From contig JBARMB010000050.1 in NCBI GenBank assembly GCA_049802235.1, positions 1 to 64,000 of the forward strand: a DNA stretch of 64,000 nt, given 5' to 3'. Below, one piece after another: positions 36,479 through 46,719 of this stretch. A program made the position numbers and the translations under genes. The stretch's first letter is position 1, and every line of letters begins with the position of its first letter. This stretch comes from VBDM01 sp049802235. Its GTDB lineage: Bacteria > Pseudomonadota > Gammaproteobacteria > Burkholderiales > SG8-39. The notes beneath the pieces are model-generated. The model worked only from the letters and a program-made list of their open reading frames with translations, did no database searches and had not been told where the DNA came from.

Positions 36479-36670
36479 TTACTTCTTATCTTCTTTATGC
36501 ACTTCCTTTTTCGCGACTTTCTTCTTAACTTCCTTTTTCGCGACTTTCTTCTCGTTCTTCTTCACTTCTTTCTTTTCCATCGGCTTGGCGTCGGTGGGCG
36601 AAGCGGCCAGCGCGAAGCCGCTCGAAACGGCAAATACCGCCGCCACCAGAATGGAGATCAGCTTTCTCAT
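36479..36670 (-). CDS. Small Lys-rich exported protein A
   Basis: A 63-residue protein: an N-terminal signal peptide (about 1-23, MRKLISILVAAVFAVSSGFA) and a mature part of about 40 residues, nearly half Lys or Glu (repeats of KKEV and KKVAKKE), ending EDKK. No cysteine, so not secretion-folded by disulfides. AGAGGAAA precedes the ATG. I recognise no family. It closely resembles the protein at 56735-56917 and a terminator follows. Likely a periplasmic or secreted polycation of unknown role. Confidence 0.75.
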   Translation of the reverse strand: MRKLISILVAAVFAVSSGFALAASPTDAKPMEKKEVKKNEKKVAKKEVKKKVAKKEVHKEDKK

Positions 36671-36832
36671 ATTTTCCTCTCTGTGAAGTTAAGGATTCGG
36701 CTTTGACCAGTCCTGTGGAACCAGTCTTTCCCAGTAACGCCGCGCCCCCCCCAAGGTTGACGAGTGAGCCTGCATTCTAATGAGAGAACCCGGCGAAACA
36801 CAAGCGCCGCCGAGATTATTTAGCCAGAGAAA

Positions 36833-37075
36833 TCAATTAGCTGGCGATTTAGCCTTTTTCGTCTTTTTGCGGGCCTTGGCCCTTTTGCCCTTGGCTTGCG
36901 GCTTCGGCGTACCGGTCCTGATTTCGGGCTTGGCGCTCTCCGCTTTCGCCGGAGCCGGGACAGTGCCTTGCGCGCGAACGACGCTGCCAGCGCCGGCAAA
37001 GGCGGCAGCAATGAGCAGGATGACGAGTTTCTTTATGATCCTTTTCGTTTTCAAATACACCGAAACCATGACCAT
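36833..37075 (-). CDS. Small basic exported protein B
   Basis: An 80-residue frame with a positively charged N-terminus (KTKRIIKK), a hydrophobic core (VILLIAAAFAGAGSV) and a basic Ala/Pro/Lys mature part (about 36-80) ending RKKTKKAKSPAN. It resembles proteins A and C in plan but not in exact sequence. No clear ribosome site is present; the ATG may be wrong, and a TTG at codon 8 is an alternative. Coding is plausible, not proved. Confidence 0.5.
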   Translation of the reverse strand: MVMVSVYLKTKRIIKKLVILLIAAAFAGAGSVVRAQGTVPAPAKAESAKPEIRTGTPKPQAKGKRAKARKKTKKAKSPAN

Positions 37076-37117
37076 GTCAGATCCGTGAAAGCTACGGCCG
37101 TTGCCGCTTTGACCAAG

Positions 37118-37351
37118 TCAAAGCCAGCGCTCCGATGTTGGCAACGCGCCATTCACCCGGTTGTAGGGCTCCGAGAATCCGCCGTCATCGGTAAACGCTA
37201 CCAAGCCCTCGCTGTTCACATCGAGACGCCCGGCCGGATGCGCATCCGGCACGGGAATGTCGTCCTTGAGTGTGGGCCCGCTCGCGGTCCGGCCGAACTG
37301 GCACACAACGCCGTATGGCTTATTGAACAGGATCAGTCGGGACAGACGCAA
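37118..37351 (-). pseudogene. Truncated 23S rRNA pseudouridine synthase (RluE/RsuA type)
   Basis: A 77-codon frame starts like RluE: RLILFNKPYGVVCQFGR, TLKDDIPVP and AGRLDVNSEGLVAFTDDGG, which includes the catalytic Asp in GRLD. It stops where the family should continue with the KTY motif and the rest of the catalytic domain; the last 15 residues do not fit. RluE is about 215 residues. So the gene is cut short. It is divergent from icd, where rluE lies in many relatives (e.g. E. coli), which supports decay in place. Confidence 0.75.
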
Positions 37352-37509
37352 CTCCTTCGCCGCAACCGCGCCGGGAAACTCGGCGCACGCTGCGATTCGC
37401 TATAATAGCGGCCTTTCAAGATCAGACTGCCGCCCTTCCCGCGTGGCCGAACCGAGATTCCCGCCGCGCCGAACTATTCCCTTCATCACCGAAACCCCAG
37501 GAGCATCCC

Positions 37510-38724
37510 GTGAACAAAATCAAGGTCAAGAGTCCCCTTGTCGAAATGGACGGCGACGAGATGACGCGGATCATCTGGAAGATGATCCGCGAGAAGCTCA
37601 TCCTTCCCTACCTCGATGTCGAGCTGAAATACTACGACCTCGGGGTCGAAGCCCGCGACAAGACCAACGACCAGATTACGATCGACGCCGCCAACGCCAC
37701 CAGGAAGTACGGCGTCGCCGTGAAGTGCGCCACCATCACGCCGGATGAAGGGCGCGTGAAGGAGTTCAACCTGAAGCAGATGTGGAGGAGCCCCAACGGT
37801 ACCATCCGCAACATCCTCGACGGCACCATCTTCCGCGAGCCGATCGTCTGCAAGAACGTGCCGCGCATCGTGCCGCACTGGAACAAGCCCGTTGTCATCG
37901 CACGTCACGGCTTCGGCGATCAGTACCGCGCCACCGAGATAAAGTTCGATGGCCCCGGCACGATCAAGCTCATGTTTCAGCCCGAGGGCGGCGGAACGCC
38001 GGTCGAGCGCGAGGTGTTCAAGGCGCCGGGCGCCGGTGTCACCATGGCAATGTTCAATCTCGACGAGTCGATCAAGGGTTTCGCCCGCGCCTGCTTCAAC
38101 TACGCGCTGCAGCGCAAATACCCTATGTACCTTTCGACCAAGAACACCATCCTCAAAGTCTATGACGGCCGCTTCAAGAACCTGTTTCAGGAGATATTCG
38201 ACGCCGAGTTCAAGCAGAAATTTGAGACCGCCAAACTGACCTACGAGCACCGCCTTATCGACGATATGGTCGCCTCCAGCCTCAAGTGGAGCGGCGGCTA
38301 TCTATGGGCGTGCAAAAACTACGACGGCGACGTGCAGTCCGATACGGTGGCGCAGGGTTACGGCTCGCTCGGTCTCATGACTTCGGTGCTGATGTCACCG
38401 GACGGCAAGGCGGTCGAAGCCGAAGCGGCGCACGGCACGGTCACGCGCCACTACCGCCTGCACCAGCAAGGTAAACCAACATCGACCAACCCGATCGCCT
38501 CGATCTTCGCCTGGACACAAGGACTGATATTCCGCGGCCGGATGGACAACACGCCGGACGTAGTCAAATTCGCCGAGACCCTCGAAAAAATCTGTGTCGA
38601 CGTTGTCGAATCCGGCAAGATGACCAAGGACCTCGCGGTACTCATCCGCGCCGACCATCCGTTCCTGAGCACCGACGAGTTCATGAGCGCGGTCGATGTC
38701 GAACTCAAGCGCCGGATGAACTGA
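37510..38724 (+). CDS. icd: NADP+-dependent isocitrate dehydrogenase, eukaryote-like type
   Basis: A 404-residue dimeric enzyme converting isocitrate to 2-oxoglutarate. The N-terminus (KVKSPLVEMDGDEMTRIIW) and NPIASIFAWTQGL are those of the type II/eukaryote-like IDH rather than the E. coli type I (about 416 residues). Active-site Arg, Tyr and Asp residues appear in the expected places (SPNGTIRN, MAMFN, ARHGFGDQYRA). The start is GTG at 37510. TATAAT at 37401-37406 may be a -10 box. Neighbours csp-clpS-clpA are usual for betaproteobacterial icd. Confidence 0.95.
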   Translation: MNKIKVKSPLVEMDGDEMTRIIWKMIREKLILPYLDVELKYYDLGVEARDKTNDQITIDAANATRKYGVAVKCATITPDEGRVKEFNLKQMWRSPNGTIRNILDGTIFREPIVCKNVPRIVPHWNKPVVIARHGFGDQYRATEIKFDGPGTIKLMFQPEGGGTPVEREVFKAPGAGVTMAMFNLDESIKGFARACFNYALQRKYPMYLSTKNTILKVYDGRFKNLFQEIFDAEFKQKFETAKLTYEHRLIDDMVASSLKWSGGYLWACKNYDGDVQSDTVAQGYGSLGLMTSVLMSPDGKAVEAEAAHGTVTRHYRLHQQGKPTSTNPIASIFAWTQGLIFRGRMDNTPDVVKFAETLEKICVDVVESGKMTKDLAVLIRADHPFLSTDEFMSAVDVELKRRMN

Positions 38725-38897
38725 CACCCGCCCCACTTCGCGCCGCACAATGGAAAATGGAAAACGGGTCCCGGGAGGGGCCGGTTCGCTCCCCGGGGCG
38801 AAAAAAAAGGATCGCTCGCCTCCGGTTTCCCGGAGCCGAAAATCAAAGGGTACTTTCAGCGGCGGGCGGCAACGCCGCCCGCACGAGCCGGGTGCTG

Positions 38898-39104
38898 CTA
38901 GCTCGGCGCTTGAATATTCGAAGCCTGCTTGCCCTTAGGGCCTTGCGTGACTTCGAACTGGACCTTCTGTCCTTCTTTGAGCGTCTTGAAACCGCTCATC
39001 TGGATCGCGGAGAAGTGCGCGAACAGATCCTCGCCGCCGTCATCCGGGGTTATAAAGCCATAACCCTTGGCATCATTGAACCACTTTACCGTACCTGTTG
39101 GCAT
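38898..39104 (-). CDS. Cold-shock-domain protein
   Basis: A 68-residue single OB-fold RNA chaperone. It has RNP1 KGYGFITP (about 13-20) and RNP2 DLFAHFS (about 26-32). It resembles CspA/CspD and sits next to clpS as cspD does elsewhere. The ATG at 39104 is preceded by AGGAAGG. It has a long leader with a 14-bp palindrome and a likely promoter at about 39216-39244. Confidence 0.95.
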   Translation of the reverse strand: MPTGTVKWFNDAKGYGFITPDDGGEDLFAHFSAIQMSGFKTLKEGQKVQFEVTQGPKGKQASNIQAPS

Positions 39105-39127
39105 AGAGCCTTCCTGAAATATAAAAC

Positions 39128-39141
39128 CGGGGAATTCCCCG
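39128..39141 (-). promoter_or_regulatory. Palindrome in the csp leader
   Basis: A perfect 14-bp palindrome CGGGGAATTCCCCG lies 24 nt upstream of the csp ATG and 15 nt upstream of the ribosome site. It could act as an RNA hairpin regulating translation or a protein site. Function is inferred. Confidence 0.4.
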
Positions 39142-39215
39142 AACTATGCCTGCACTTCAACGCAGCAGAGGGATTTGACGCCTGCAGACCGCATGGAGAA
39201 CAAACACAGGGAAGC

Positions 39216-39244
39216 CTTTTACGCGTTTTGGCTGGCGGCGTCAA
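39216..39244 (-). promoter_or_regulatory. Candidate csp promoter
   Basis: On the minus strand, TTGACG (39239-39244), a 17-nt spacer and TAAAAG (39216-39221) form a moderate sigma-70 match, giving a leader of about 105 nt, typical of cold-shock mRNAs. Confidence 0.5.
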
Positions 39245-39467
39245 GTGCCGGCCGGAGAGCGTCAACCCCTTGTTCCGGCAAAGCGTTTAACTAAACGTGA
39301 AGGTTGTGCGCGATACCAAGGGCTACTAGATTATGATGACCATTTTGTTGCCGAATAAGGGCTGCTGCGGCTGAAAAGACGCGCTATTGGCAGTCGGTGA
39401 CATTCGGCTCAGAATGCGGTCAAACCGGTTTGACGGGCTCAGGCTTCTGGCATAAGTTTAACGATGT

Positions 39468-39776
39468 ATGGCAACCCGTTTACGAGAAGGAACTTTACTT
39501 GAGGCAAAGAAAAGCAAGCTCAAGCCCCCTCCTTTATTCAAGGTTATCCTCTTGAATGACGACTACACTCCCATGGAATTCGTCATCGTCGTATTGCAGA
39601 AGTTCTTCTCTCTGACCCAGGAAAAGGCCACCCAGATCATGTTGAGAGTCCATCGCGAAGGCATGGGCGTCTGCGGCGTCTATCCCAAGGACATCGCCAC
39701 GACCAAAGTCGAGCAAGTTGTAGGGTATGCACGCAAGCACCAGCACCCGCTACAATGCGTGATGGAGGAAACTTGA
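39468..39776 (+). CDS. clpS: ATP-dependent Clp protease adaptor ClpS
   Basis: A 102-residue adaptor that delivers N-degron substrates to ClpAP. The N-end-rule pocket signature is present: NDDYTPMEFVIVVLQKFF (about 30-47). The C-terminal part has VHREGMGVCGVYPKDIA (about 61-77). The ATG at 39468 follows another ATG 4 nt upstream in a different frame. clpA starts 1 bp after its stop. Confidence 0.96.
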   Translation: MATRLREGTLLEAKKSKLKPPPLFKVILLNDDYTPMEFVIVVLQKFFSLTQEKATQIMLRVHREGMGVCGVYPKDIATTKVEQVVGYARKHQHPLQCVMEET

Positions 39777-39777
39777 G

Positions 39778-42057
<2,280 letters not shown>

Positions 42058-42074
42058 GCGTTTCCCGGAACCAG

Positions 42075-42104
42075 AAAAGGCCGCCGATGCGCGGCCTTTT
42101 TTTT
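42075..42104 (+). terminator. Intrinsic terminator after clpA
   Basis: AAAAGGCCGC (42075-42084) pairs with GCGGCCTTTT (42091-42100), loop CGATGC, followed by TTTT to 42104. Confidence 0.9.
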
Positions 42105-42182
42105 CGCGCAGCCGGCGCGACACTTGACATGGCAGCAGGCGCAACGGAAACTTGATTGGATGCAACGCGGAGGACGTTCGCA

Positions 42183-42512
42183 ATGATCCGTCGCACGATA
42201 CTGGCCGCCGGCCTGCTTGCAGGATTGACGTGGGCGCTTCCGGGCCAGGCCCAGCAGGTAGATCCGAACCACGCGCGCAACCTCGCTGCCGGCTGCACCG
42301 GTTGCCACGGCGCGAGCGACGTCGGCGTGAACGGCATGTCGGCGCTTGCAGGCCGATCGAAGGACGCCCTGGTGCAGCAGATGCAGGACTTCGGCTCGGG
42401 AAAACGCCCGGCCACCCTCATGAGGCAATTGGCGAAGGGCTACACTGACGCGCAGATCGAAGCGATCGCCTCGTACTTCGCCGAACAGCGACCGGACAAG
42501 AGATTGCCGTGA
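42183..42512 (+). CDS. fccA: Flavocytochrome c cytochrome subunit
   Basis: A 109-residue exported cytochrome c with a signal peptide (about 1-24) and one heme site, CTGCH (about 39-43). Relatives of FccA and SoxE-type cytochromes have this size and pair with the flavoprotein FccB. The ATG at 42183 has GGAGG 9 nt upstream. The stop overlaps the fccB start (GTGA), so the subunits are coupled. It likely passes electrons from sulfide oxidation to the respiratory chain. Confidence 0.85.
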   Translation: MIRRTILAAGLLAGLTWALPGQAQQVDPNHARNLAAGCTGCHGASDVGVNGMSALAGRSKDALVQQMQDFGSGKRPATLMRQLAKGYTDAQIEAIASYFAEQRPDKRLP

Positions 42513-43801
42513 AGAGACTCGCCCGCCGCGACTTTCTCAAGCTTACCGCCGCCGGGGCGACGGGCAGCGCAATCCCGTGGTTGTTCGCCAATCGCGCCCG
42601 CGCGCAGAACACGAAGAAACCAATCGGCCGCGCGGTCGTCATCGGCGGCGGCTACGGCGGGGCCACCGCCGCGAAATATCTGCGGCTGTGGAGCGCCGGC
42701 GCCGTCGAAGTGCTCATGGTCGAGCGCGATGCCGAGTTCGTCTCCTGCCCCATCTCCAACCTTGTCCTCAGCGGGACAAGGAAAATCGGCGACATCACGC
42801 GCAGCTACGCCAGGCTGCACGATTACGGCGTGCAGGTGATCCGGGACGAGGTCGCCGCCGTCGATACCGCAAAAAAAAGCGTGAAGCTGCGCCGCGGCGG
42901 GGAGTTGCCCTGGGACCGACTGGTCGTCTCCCCGGGCGTGCATCTCATGCACGAGCGGATCGAGGGTTACGACGCCGAGGCGCAGAAGAGCGTTCTGCAT
43001 GCGTGGAAGGCCGGACCCGAAACGCTGGCGCTCCGGCAGCGAATCGAATCGATGCACGACGGCGGCGTCTTCGTCATCGCGATCCCGATGGCGCCGTACC
43101 GCTGCCTGCCCGGCCCCTACGAGCGCGCCTGCCAGGTTGCGTTTTACTTCAAGCTCGCGAAGCCACGCTCCAAGATCCTGATCCTCGACGCCAACGAGGA
43201 TGTCACCTCTAACGGGCCGCTGTTCAGGGCGGCCTGGAACGAACTCTACAAGAGCATGATCGAATATCGCCCGAACAACGAGGTCAGGGCAGTGGATGCA
43301 CGCGCGGGCGTCGTGAAGACCGACTTCGACGCCATCAAGGGCGATGTCCTCAACGTGCTGCCGCCGATGCGCGCCGGCGAGATCGCACGCTCCGCGAGCC
43401 TGATCACCGCCAACGCCCGCTGGTGCGGCGTCGACTGGCTCACCATGGAATCACTGGCGCAGAAAGGCATCCATGTGCTCGGCGATTCGACTTTGTCCGC
43501 GCCTGCCATGCCCAAATCCGGGCACATGGCGAACCAGCACGGCAAGGTCGCGGCTGCGGCGATCATCGAGCTCATGAACGGGCGCGCACCCGATCCGCAG
43601 CCGGCGCTCACCAGCACCTGTTACAGCTTCGTCAGCGACAAGGAAGCGATCCATGTCGCCTCGGTGCACCATTACGATCCGGCGCAAAAAACCTTCGAGC
43701 CGGTGCACGGCGCAGGCGGCGTATCGACAGCGCGCAACGAAACCGAAGGCGCATACGGCTGGGCTTGGGCACAAAATATCTGGGCTGACATGTTGGACTG
43801 A
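42509..43801 (+). CDS. fccB: Flavocytochrome c sulfide dehydrogenase, flavoprotein subunit
   Basis: A 430-residue FAD protein exported by the Tat route: RRDFLK at 6-11 precedes a hydrophobic segment. The FAD motif is VVIGGGYGGATAAKYL (about 43-58). Cys80 in VSCPIS fits the covalent FAD site. YRCLPGPYERAC (about 196) and TSTCYSF (about 369) give the redox cysteine pair. The start is GTG at 42509. Together with fccA it oxidises sulfide to sulfur/polysulfide in the periplasm. No other sox genes are in the window. Confidence 0.92.
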   Translation: MKRLARRDFLKLTAAGATGSAIPWLFANRARAQNTKKPIGRAVVIGGGYGGATAAKYLRLWSAGAVEVLMVERDAEFVSCPISNLVLSGTRKIGDITRSYARLHDYGVQVIRDEVAAVDTAKKSVKLRRGGELPWDRLVVSPGVHLMHERIEGYDAEAQKSVLHAWKAGPETLALRQRIESMHDGGVFVIAIPMAPYRCLPGPYERACQVAFYFKLAKPRSKILILDANEDVTSNGPLFRAAWNELYKSMIEYRPNNEVRAVDARAGVVKTDFDAIKGDVLNVLPPMRAGEIARSASLITANARWCGVDWLTMESLAQKGIHVLGDSTLSAPAMPKSGHMANQHGKVAAAAIIELMNGRAPDPQPALTSTCYSFVSDKEAIHVASVHHYDPAQKTFEPVHGAGGVSTARNETEGAYGWAWAQNIWADMLD

Positions 43802-43992
43802 TCCAAACGAACGAGGCGCTGCCGACGAGAGGCCTGTTCGGTTCGGTCGCCTTCGCCGCCGGCTCGCGGGGCGGGTGGCTCGGCGCCCACGTCGGACTCA
43901 TGACCGGAGTCATGCTGAGCGCCTTCTGAACGGGAGCCAGGTTGTACGCGGCCCACCGTTTGGCGCACTACTTTCCGGGATAGGCGCGCCGC

Positions 43993-44442
43993 TCAGCTCT
44001 TGCCGGTGCTGCCGAAGCCGCCGGCACCGCGTTCGCTCGCGGCGAAGTCCTCCACCACGTTCAGGTTCACCTGCACCACCGGCACCACCACCAGTTGCGC
44101 GATCCGGTCCATCGGCTGGATCGTGAAAGCCTGTCCCGAGCGGTTCCACACCGACACCATCACCTGCCCTTGGTAATCGGAGTCGATCAAGCCGACGAGG
44201 TTACCGAGCACGATGCCGTGCTTGTGCCCCAATCCCGAGCGCGGCAGCACGATCGCCGCCAACCCCGGATCGGCAAGATGAATGGCGATGCCGCCCGGCA
44301 CCAGTTCGCTGGCGCCAGGGGCGAGGACCAGCGGCGCGTCGATGCAGGCGCGCAGGTCGAGGCCCGCGGCACCGGCGGTGGCGTACCGCGGCATGACTTC
44401 GTGCAGCCGCGGGTCGAGGATTTTCACGTCAAGTTTTTGCAT
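43993..44442 (-). CDS. dut: dUTP diphosphatase
   Basis: A 149-residue trimeric dUTPase that removes dUTP and makes dUMP. All five motifs are seen: AGAAGLDL, PRSGLGHKHG (about 67-76), GLIDSDYQGQV (about 84-94), RIAQLVVVPV and RGAGGFGSTG at the C-terminus. The ATG at 44442 was chosen for the family N-terminus MQKLDVKILDPRL. It lies downstream of coaBC with an inverted-repeat element between them. Confidence 0.95.
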   Translation of the reverse strand: MQKLDVKILDPRLHEVMPRYATAGAAGLDLRACIDAPLVLAPGASELVPGGIAIHLADPGLAAIVLPRSGLGHKHGIVLGNLVGLIDSDYQGQVMVSVWNRSGQAFTIQPMDRIAQLVVVPVVQVNLNVVEDFAASERGAGGFGSTGKS

Positions 44443-44462
44443 GCGCACCCAGTTTCCCTGAA

Positions 44463-44594
44463 CCGCCAGGACGCCAAGACCGCCAAGACAATATTCTTTC
44501 AAATCCGACGGCCCGCGATTCCGGCGCGCATCGTCTGGAAATGACGCACCAGAGAAACAGAGACGCCCTCTTGGCGGTCTTGACGTCTTGGCGG
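44463..44594. repeat. 132-bp inverted-repeat element between coaBC and dut
   Basis: Its arms, 44463-44487 and 44570-44594, are 25 bp each and match as inverted copies at 23 of 25 positions; the 5' arm starts CCGCCAGGACGCCAAG. The middle is about 82 bp. It is MITE- or REP-like. A related element is at 46551-46654. Confidence 0.75.
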
Positions 44595-44616
44595 CAAAAG
44601 AAGATGTACCGCGATG

Positions 44617-45819
44617 CTACTTCTTCGGCAGCATCTTCGCGATATGCGCAACGAGTTGCCGCGCCAGCACGATCTTGGGAGCGCGCGGCAACTCGTGGAT
44701 GCCGCGGTCGTCGAACAGCGTCAGCGCGTTGGTGTCTTTCCCGAACGCTTCCTGCGCGAGATTCGCCGCAAGCAGTGGAATCTTTTTCTTCTTGCGCTTG
44801 GCCTGCGCGTTCGCTTTCAGATTTTCCGTCTCGGCGGCAAAGCCGACGCAGAATGGCACCTTCGGCAGCACCGCCACTTCGGCGAGGATGTCGGGGTTCG
44901 GCGCCAGTTCGATGTTGATGTTGCCGGCGCCGCGCTTGATCTTGTGCGATTGGGGCGCGACGGCGTGGTAGTCGGCGACTGCCGCGACGGCAATGAACAC
45001 GTCGGCCTTGCTCGCCCGCGCCATCACCGCCTGGTGCATCTCGCGCGCGGTGAGGACATCGATCCGCTCGACGCCGGCCGGCGTCGCGAGCGCGGTCGTG
45101 CCGGAGACGAGCGTCACGCGCGCGCCCGCCTCGGCCGCGGCCTGCGCCACCGCGTAACCCATCTTCCCCGAGCTGAGGTTGGTGACACCGCGCACGGTAT
45201 CGATCGGCTCGTAGGTCGGCCCGGCAGTCACCAGCACCTTTTTCCCCTGCAGCAGCTTGGGGCCGAACGCCGCCGCCACCTCGGTGAGTATCTCGTGCGG
45301 CTCGAGCATGCGGCCCATGCCGGTCTCGCCGCAAGCCTGGTCGCCCGCCGCGGGCCCGAGAATGCCGATGCCGTCGGCGCACAGCCGCTCGACGTTGCGC
45401 TGCGTCGCCGCGTTCTGCCACATCTCGACGTTCATCGCCGGCGCAACCGCGAGCGGGCAGCGCCGCGCCAGGCACAGCGTCGAAAGCAGATCGTCGGCCA
45501 GCCCATTCGCGAGCTTCGCCAGGAAATCCGCGCTTGCGGGCGCGACCACGATGAAGTCGCGATCACGCGACAGCTCGATGTGGCCCATGTTGTCGGGCAC
45601 GCGGCTGTCCCACATGTCGCTGAACACGGGCTTCGCGGACAGTGCCTGCAGGGTCGCGGGCGTGATGAAGCCGCACGCCGCCTGGGTCATCACCGCCTGG
45701 ACATCGGCGCCGGCCTTGATGAAAAGGCGCGTCAGTTCCGCCGACTTGTAGGCAGCGATGCCGCCGCTGATTCCCAGCAGGATTCGTTTTCCGGAAAGGC
45801 CGGTCATCGCGATCCGCAT
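44617..45819 (-). CDS. coaBC: Phosphopantothenoylcysteine decarboxylase / synthetase
   Basis: A 400-residue bifunctional enzyme for two steps of coenzyme A synthesis. The N-terminal CoaC flavoprotein domain (about 1-185) has GISGGIAAYKS (about 16-26), the active-site His in MGHIELSRD (about 78-86) and PAMNVEMW. The CoaB domain (about 190-400) has VTAGPTYEPID (about 200-210) and KIKRGAGN. Its start may be the ATG at 45819 or 45807. It is divergent from radC, whose GTG lies about 48 bp away. Confidence 0.95.
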   Translation of the reverse strand: MRIAMTGLSGKRILLGISGGIAAYKSAELTRLFIKAGADVQAVMTQAACGFITPATLQALSAKPVFSDMWDSRVPDNMGHIELSRDRDFIVVAPASADFLAKLANGLADDLLSTLCLARRCPLAVAPAMNVEMWQNAATQRNVERLCADGIGILGPAAGDQACGETGMGRMLEPHEILTEVAAAFGPKLLQGKKVLVTAGPTYEPIDTVRGVTNLSSGKMGYAVAQAAAEAGARVTLVSGTTALATPAGVERIDVLTAREMHQAVMARASKADVFIAVAAVADYHAVAPQSHKIKRGAGNINIELAPNPDILAEVAVLPKVPFCVGFAAETENLKANAQAKRKKKKIPLLAANLAQEAFGKDTNALTLFDDRGIHELPRAPKIVLARQLVAHIAKMLPKK

Positions 45820-45866
45820 CCGTGCGTTATTGCGTAAGGTTTCGATTTTACGGGAAAAAGAGCGCT

Positions 45867-46541
45867 GTGGCGATTTCGGACTGGCCGTTGCAGGAGCGCC
45901 CGCGCGAGCGGCTGATCGCGCTCGGGCCGCAGGCGCTCGCCGACGCGGAGCTGCTGGCGATCCTGCTGCGCACCGGAGTGAAGGGCAAAAGCGCGGTCGA
46001 CGTGGCTCGCTCGCTGCTGTCGCGCTTCGGCTCGGTGGCGGCGCTGCTGGAAGCGGGTCCCGAGCGGCTCGGCGGGACGCCAGGCCTGGGAAGCGCGAAG
46101 CTCGCGCAACTGCAGGCGGCGCTCGAGCTGGCGCGCCGCGCGCTCAAGGAGGAACTGACGACGCGCGACGCACTGTCGTCGCCGCGCACAGTGCGCGATT
46201 ATCTGCGCCTGACGCTCTCCGGACGCGAGCATGAGGTATTCATGGCGCTCATGCTCGACGCGCAGCACCGCGTAATCGCCGCCGAAGAGCTTTTCCGCGG
46301 GACGTTGACGCAGACCAGCGTCTATCCGCGCGAAGTCGTGAAATGCGCCCTCAGGCACAACGCCGCCGCAATCATCTTCGCCCACAACCACCCTTCCGGC
46401 GTGGCCGAACCCAGCCATGCCGACGAGACCCTGACCCGCTCGCTGAAGGCGGCGCTGGCGATGGTGGATATCCAGGTGCTGGACCACTTCATCGTCGGCA
46501 GCGCCGGCACCATGTCCTTCGCCGAGCGCGGGCTGCTGTAA
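45867..46541 (+). CDS. radC: RadC-family protein (JAMM domain)
   Basis: A 224-residue protein, despite its name not shown to be a central recombination factor. N-terminal helix-hairpin-helix (about 60-90) and C-terminal MPN domain with the JAMM motif AHNHPSGVAEPSHAD (about 172-186). The GTG at 45867 gives the usual MAISDWP start, replacing the longer frame at 45822. It is followed by the rpmB-rpmG pair, after an inverted-repeat element. Confidence 0.93.
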   Translation: MAISDWPLQERPRERLIALGPQALADAELLAILLRTGVKGKSAVDVARSLLSRFGSVAALLEAGPERLGGTPGLGSAKLAQLQAALELARRALKEELTTRDALSSPRTVRDYLRLTLSGREHEVFMALMLDAQHRVIAAEELFRGTLTQTSVYPREVVKCALRHNAAAIIFAHNHPSGVAEPSHADETLTRSLKAALAMVDIQVLDHFIVGSAGTMSFAERGLL

Positions 46542-46550
46542 GGGCTTTCA

Positions 46551-46654
46551 CTGCCAAGACGCCAAGGACCGTCAAGGACTTCCCGAATTGGTGCGCTCGG
46601 CGTGGGGCGGAATTCCATAAGGTCTGCCTGGCGGCTTTGGTGCCTTGGCGGCGG
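46551..46654. repeat. Inverted-repeat element between radC and rpmB
   Basis: CTGCCAAGACGCCAAGGACC at 46551-46570 and the inverted-like GGCGGCTTTGGTGCCTTGGCGG near 46630-46652 frame this stretch. It is a second, more diverged copy of the repeat at 44463. Confidence 0.5.
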
Positions 46655-46662
46655 CTTTTTAC

Positions 46663-46692
46663 TTGATAGCCAAGCGCTTTTTCGCCTATAAT
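46663..46692 (+). promoter_or_regulatory. rpmB-rpmG promoter
   Basis: TTGATA (46663-46668), an 18-nt spacer and a perfect TATAAT (46687-46692) form a good sigma-70 promoter 28 bp before the rpmB ATG. Confidence 0.75.
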
Positions 46693-46719
46693 GCGTCCCT
46701 TTTCGAATCCGGAGCGACC

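Larger units (their letters stand above)
39105..39467. other. Divergent csp-clpS control region
   Basis: About 360 bp hold the leader and promoter of csp (minus) and the clpS upstream region (plus). No other gene is visible. A CGGGGAATTCCCCG palindrome lies at 39128-39141 in the csp leader. A small frame of plus-strand codons here (39180-39290) is a shadow. Confidence 0.6.

Noticed and set aside
43802..43930. Open frame after fccB ending GVMLSAF
   Set aside because: It has no start codon or ribosome site and sits directly after the fccB stop; it may be the tail of a lost gene, but support is too thin to annotate.
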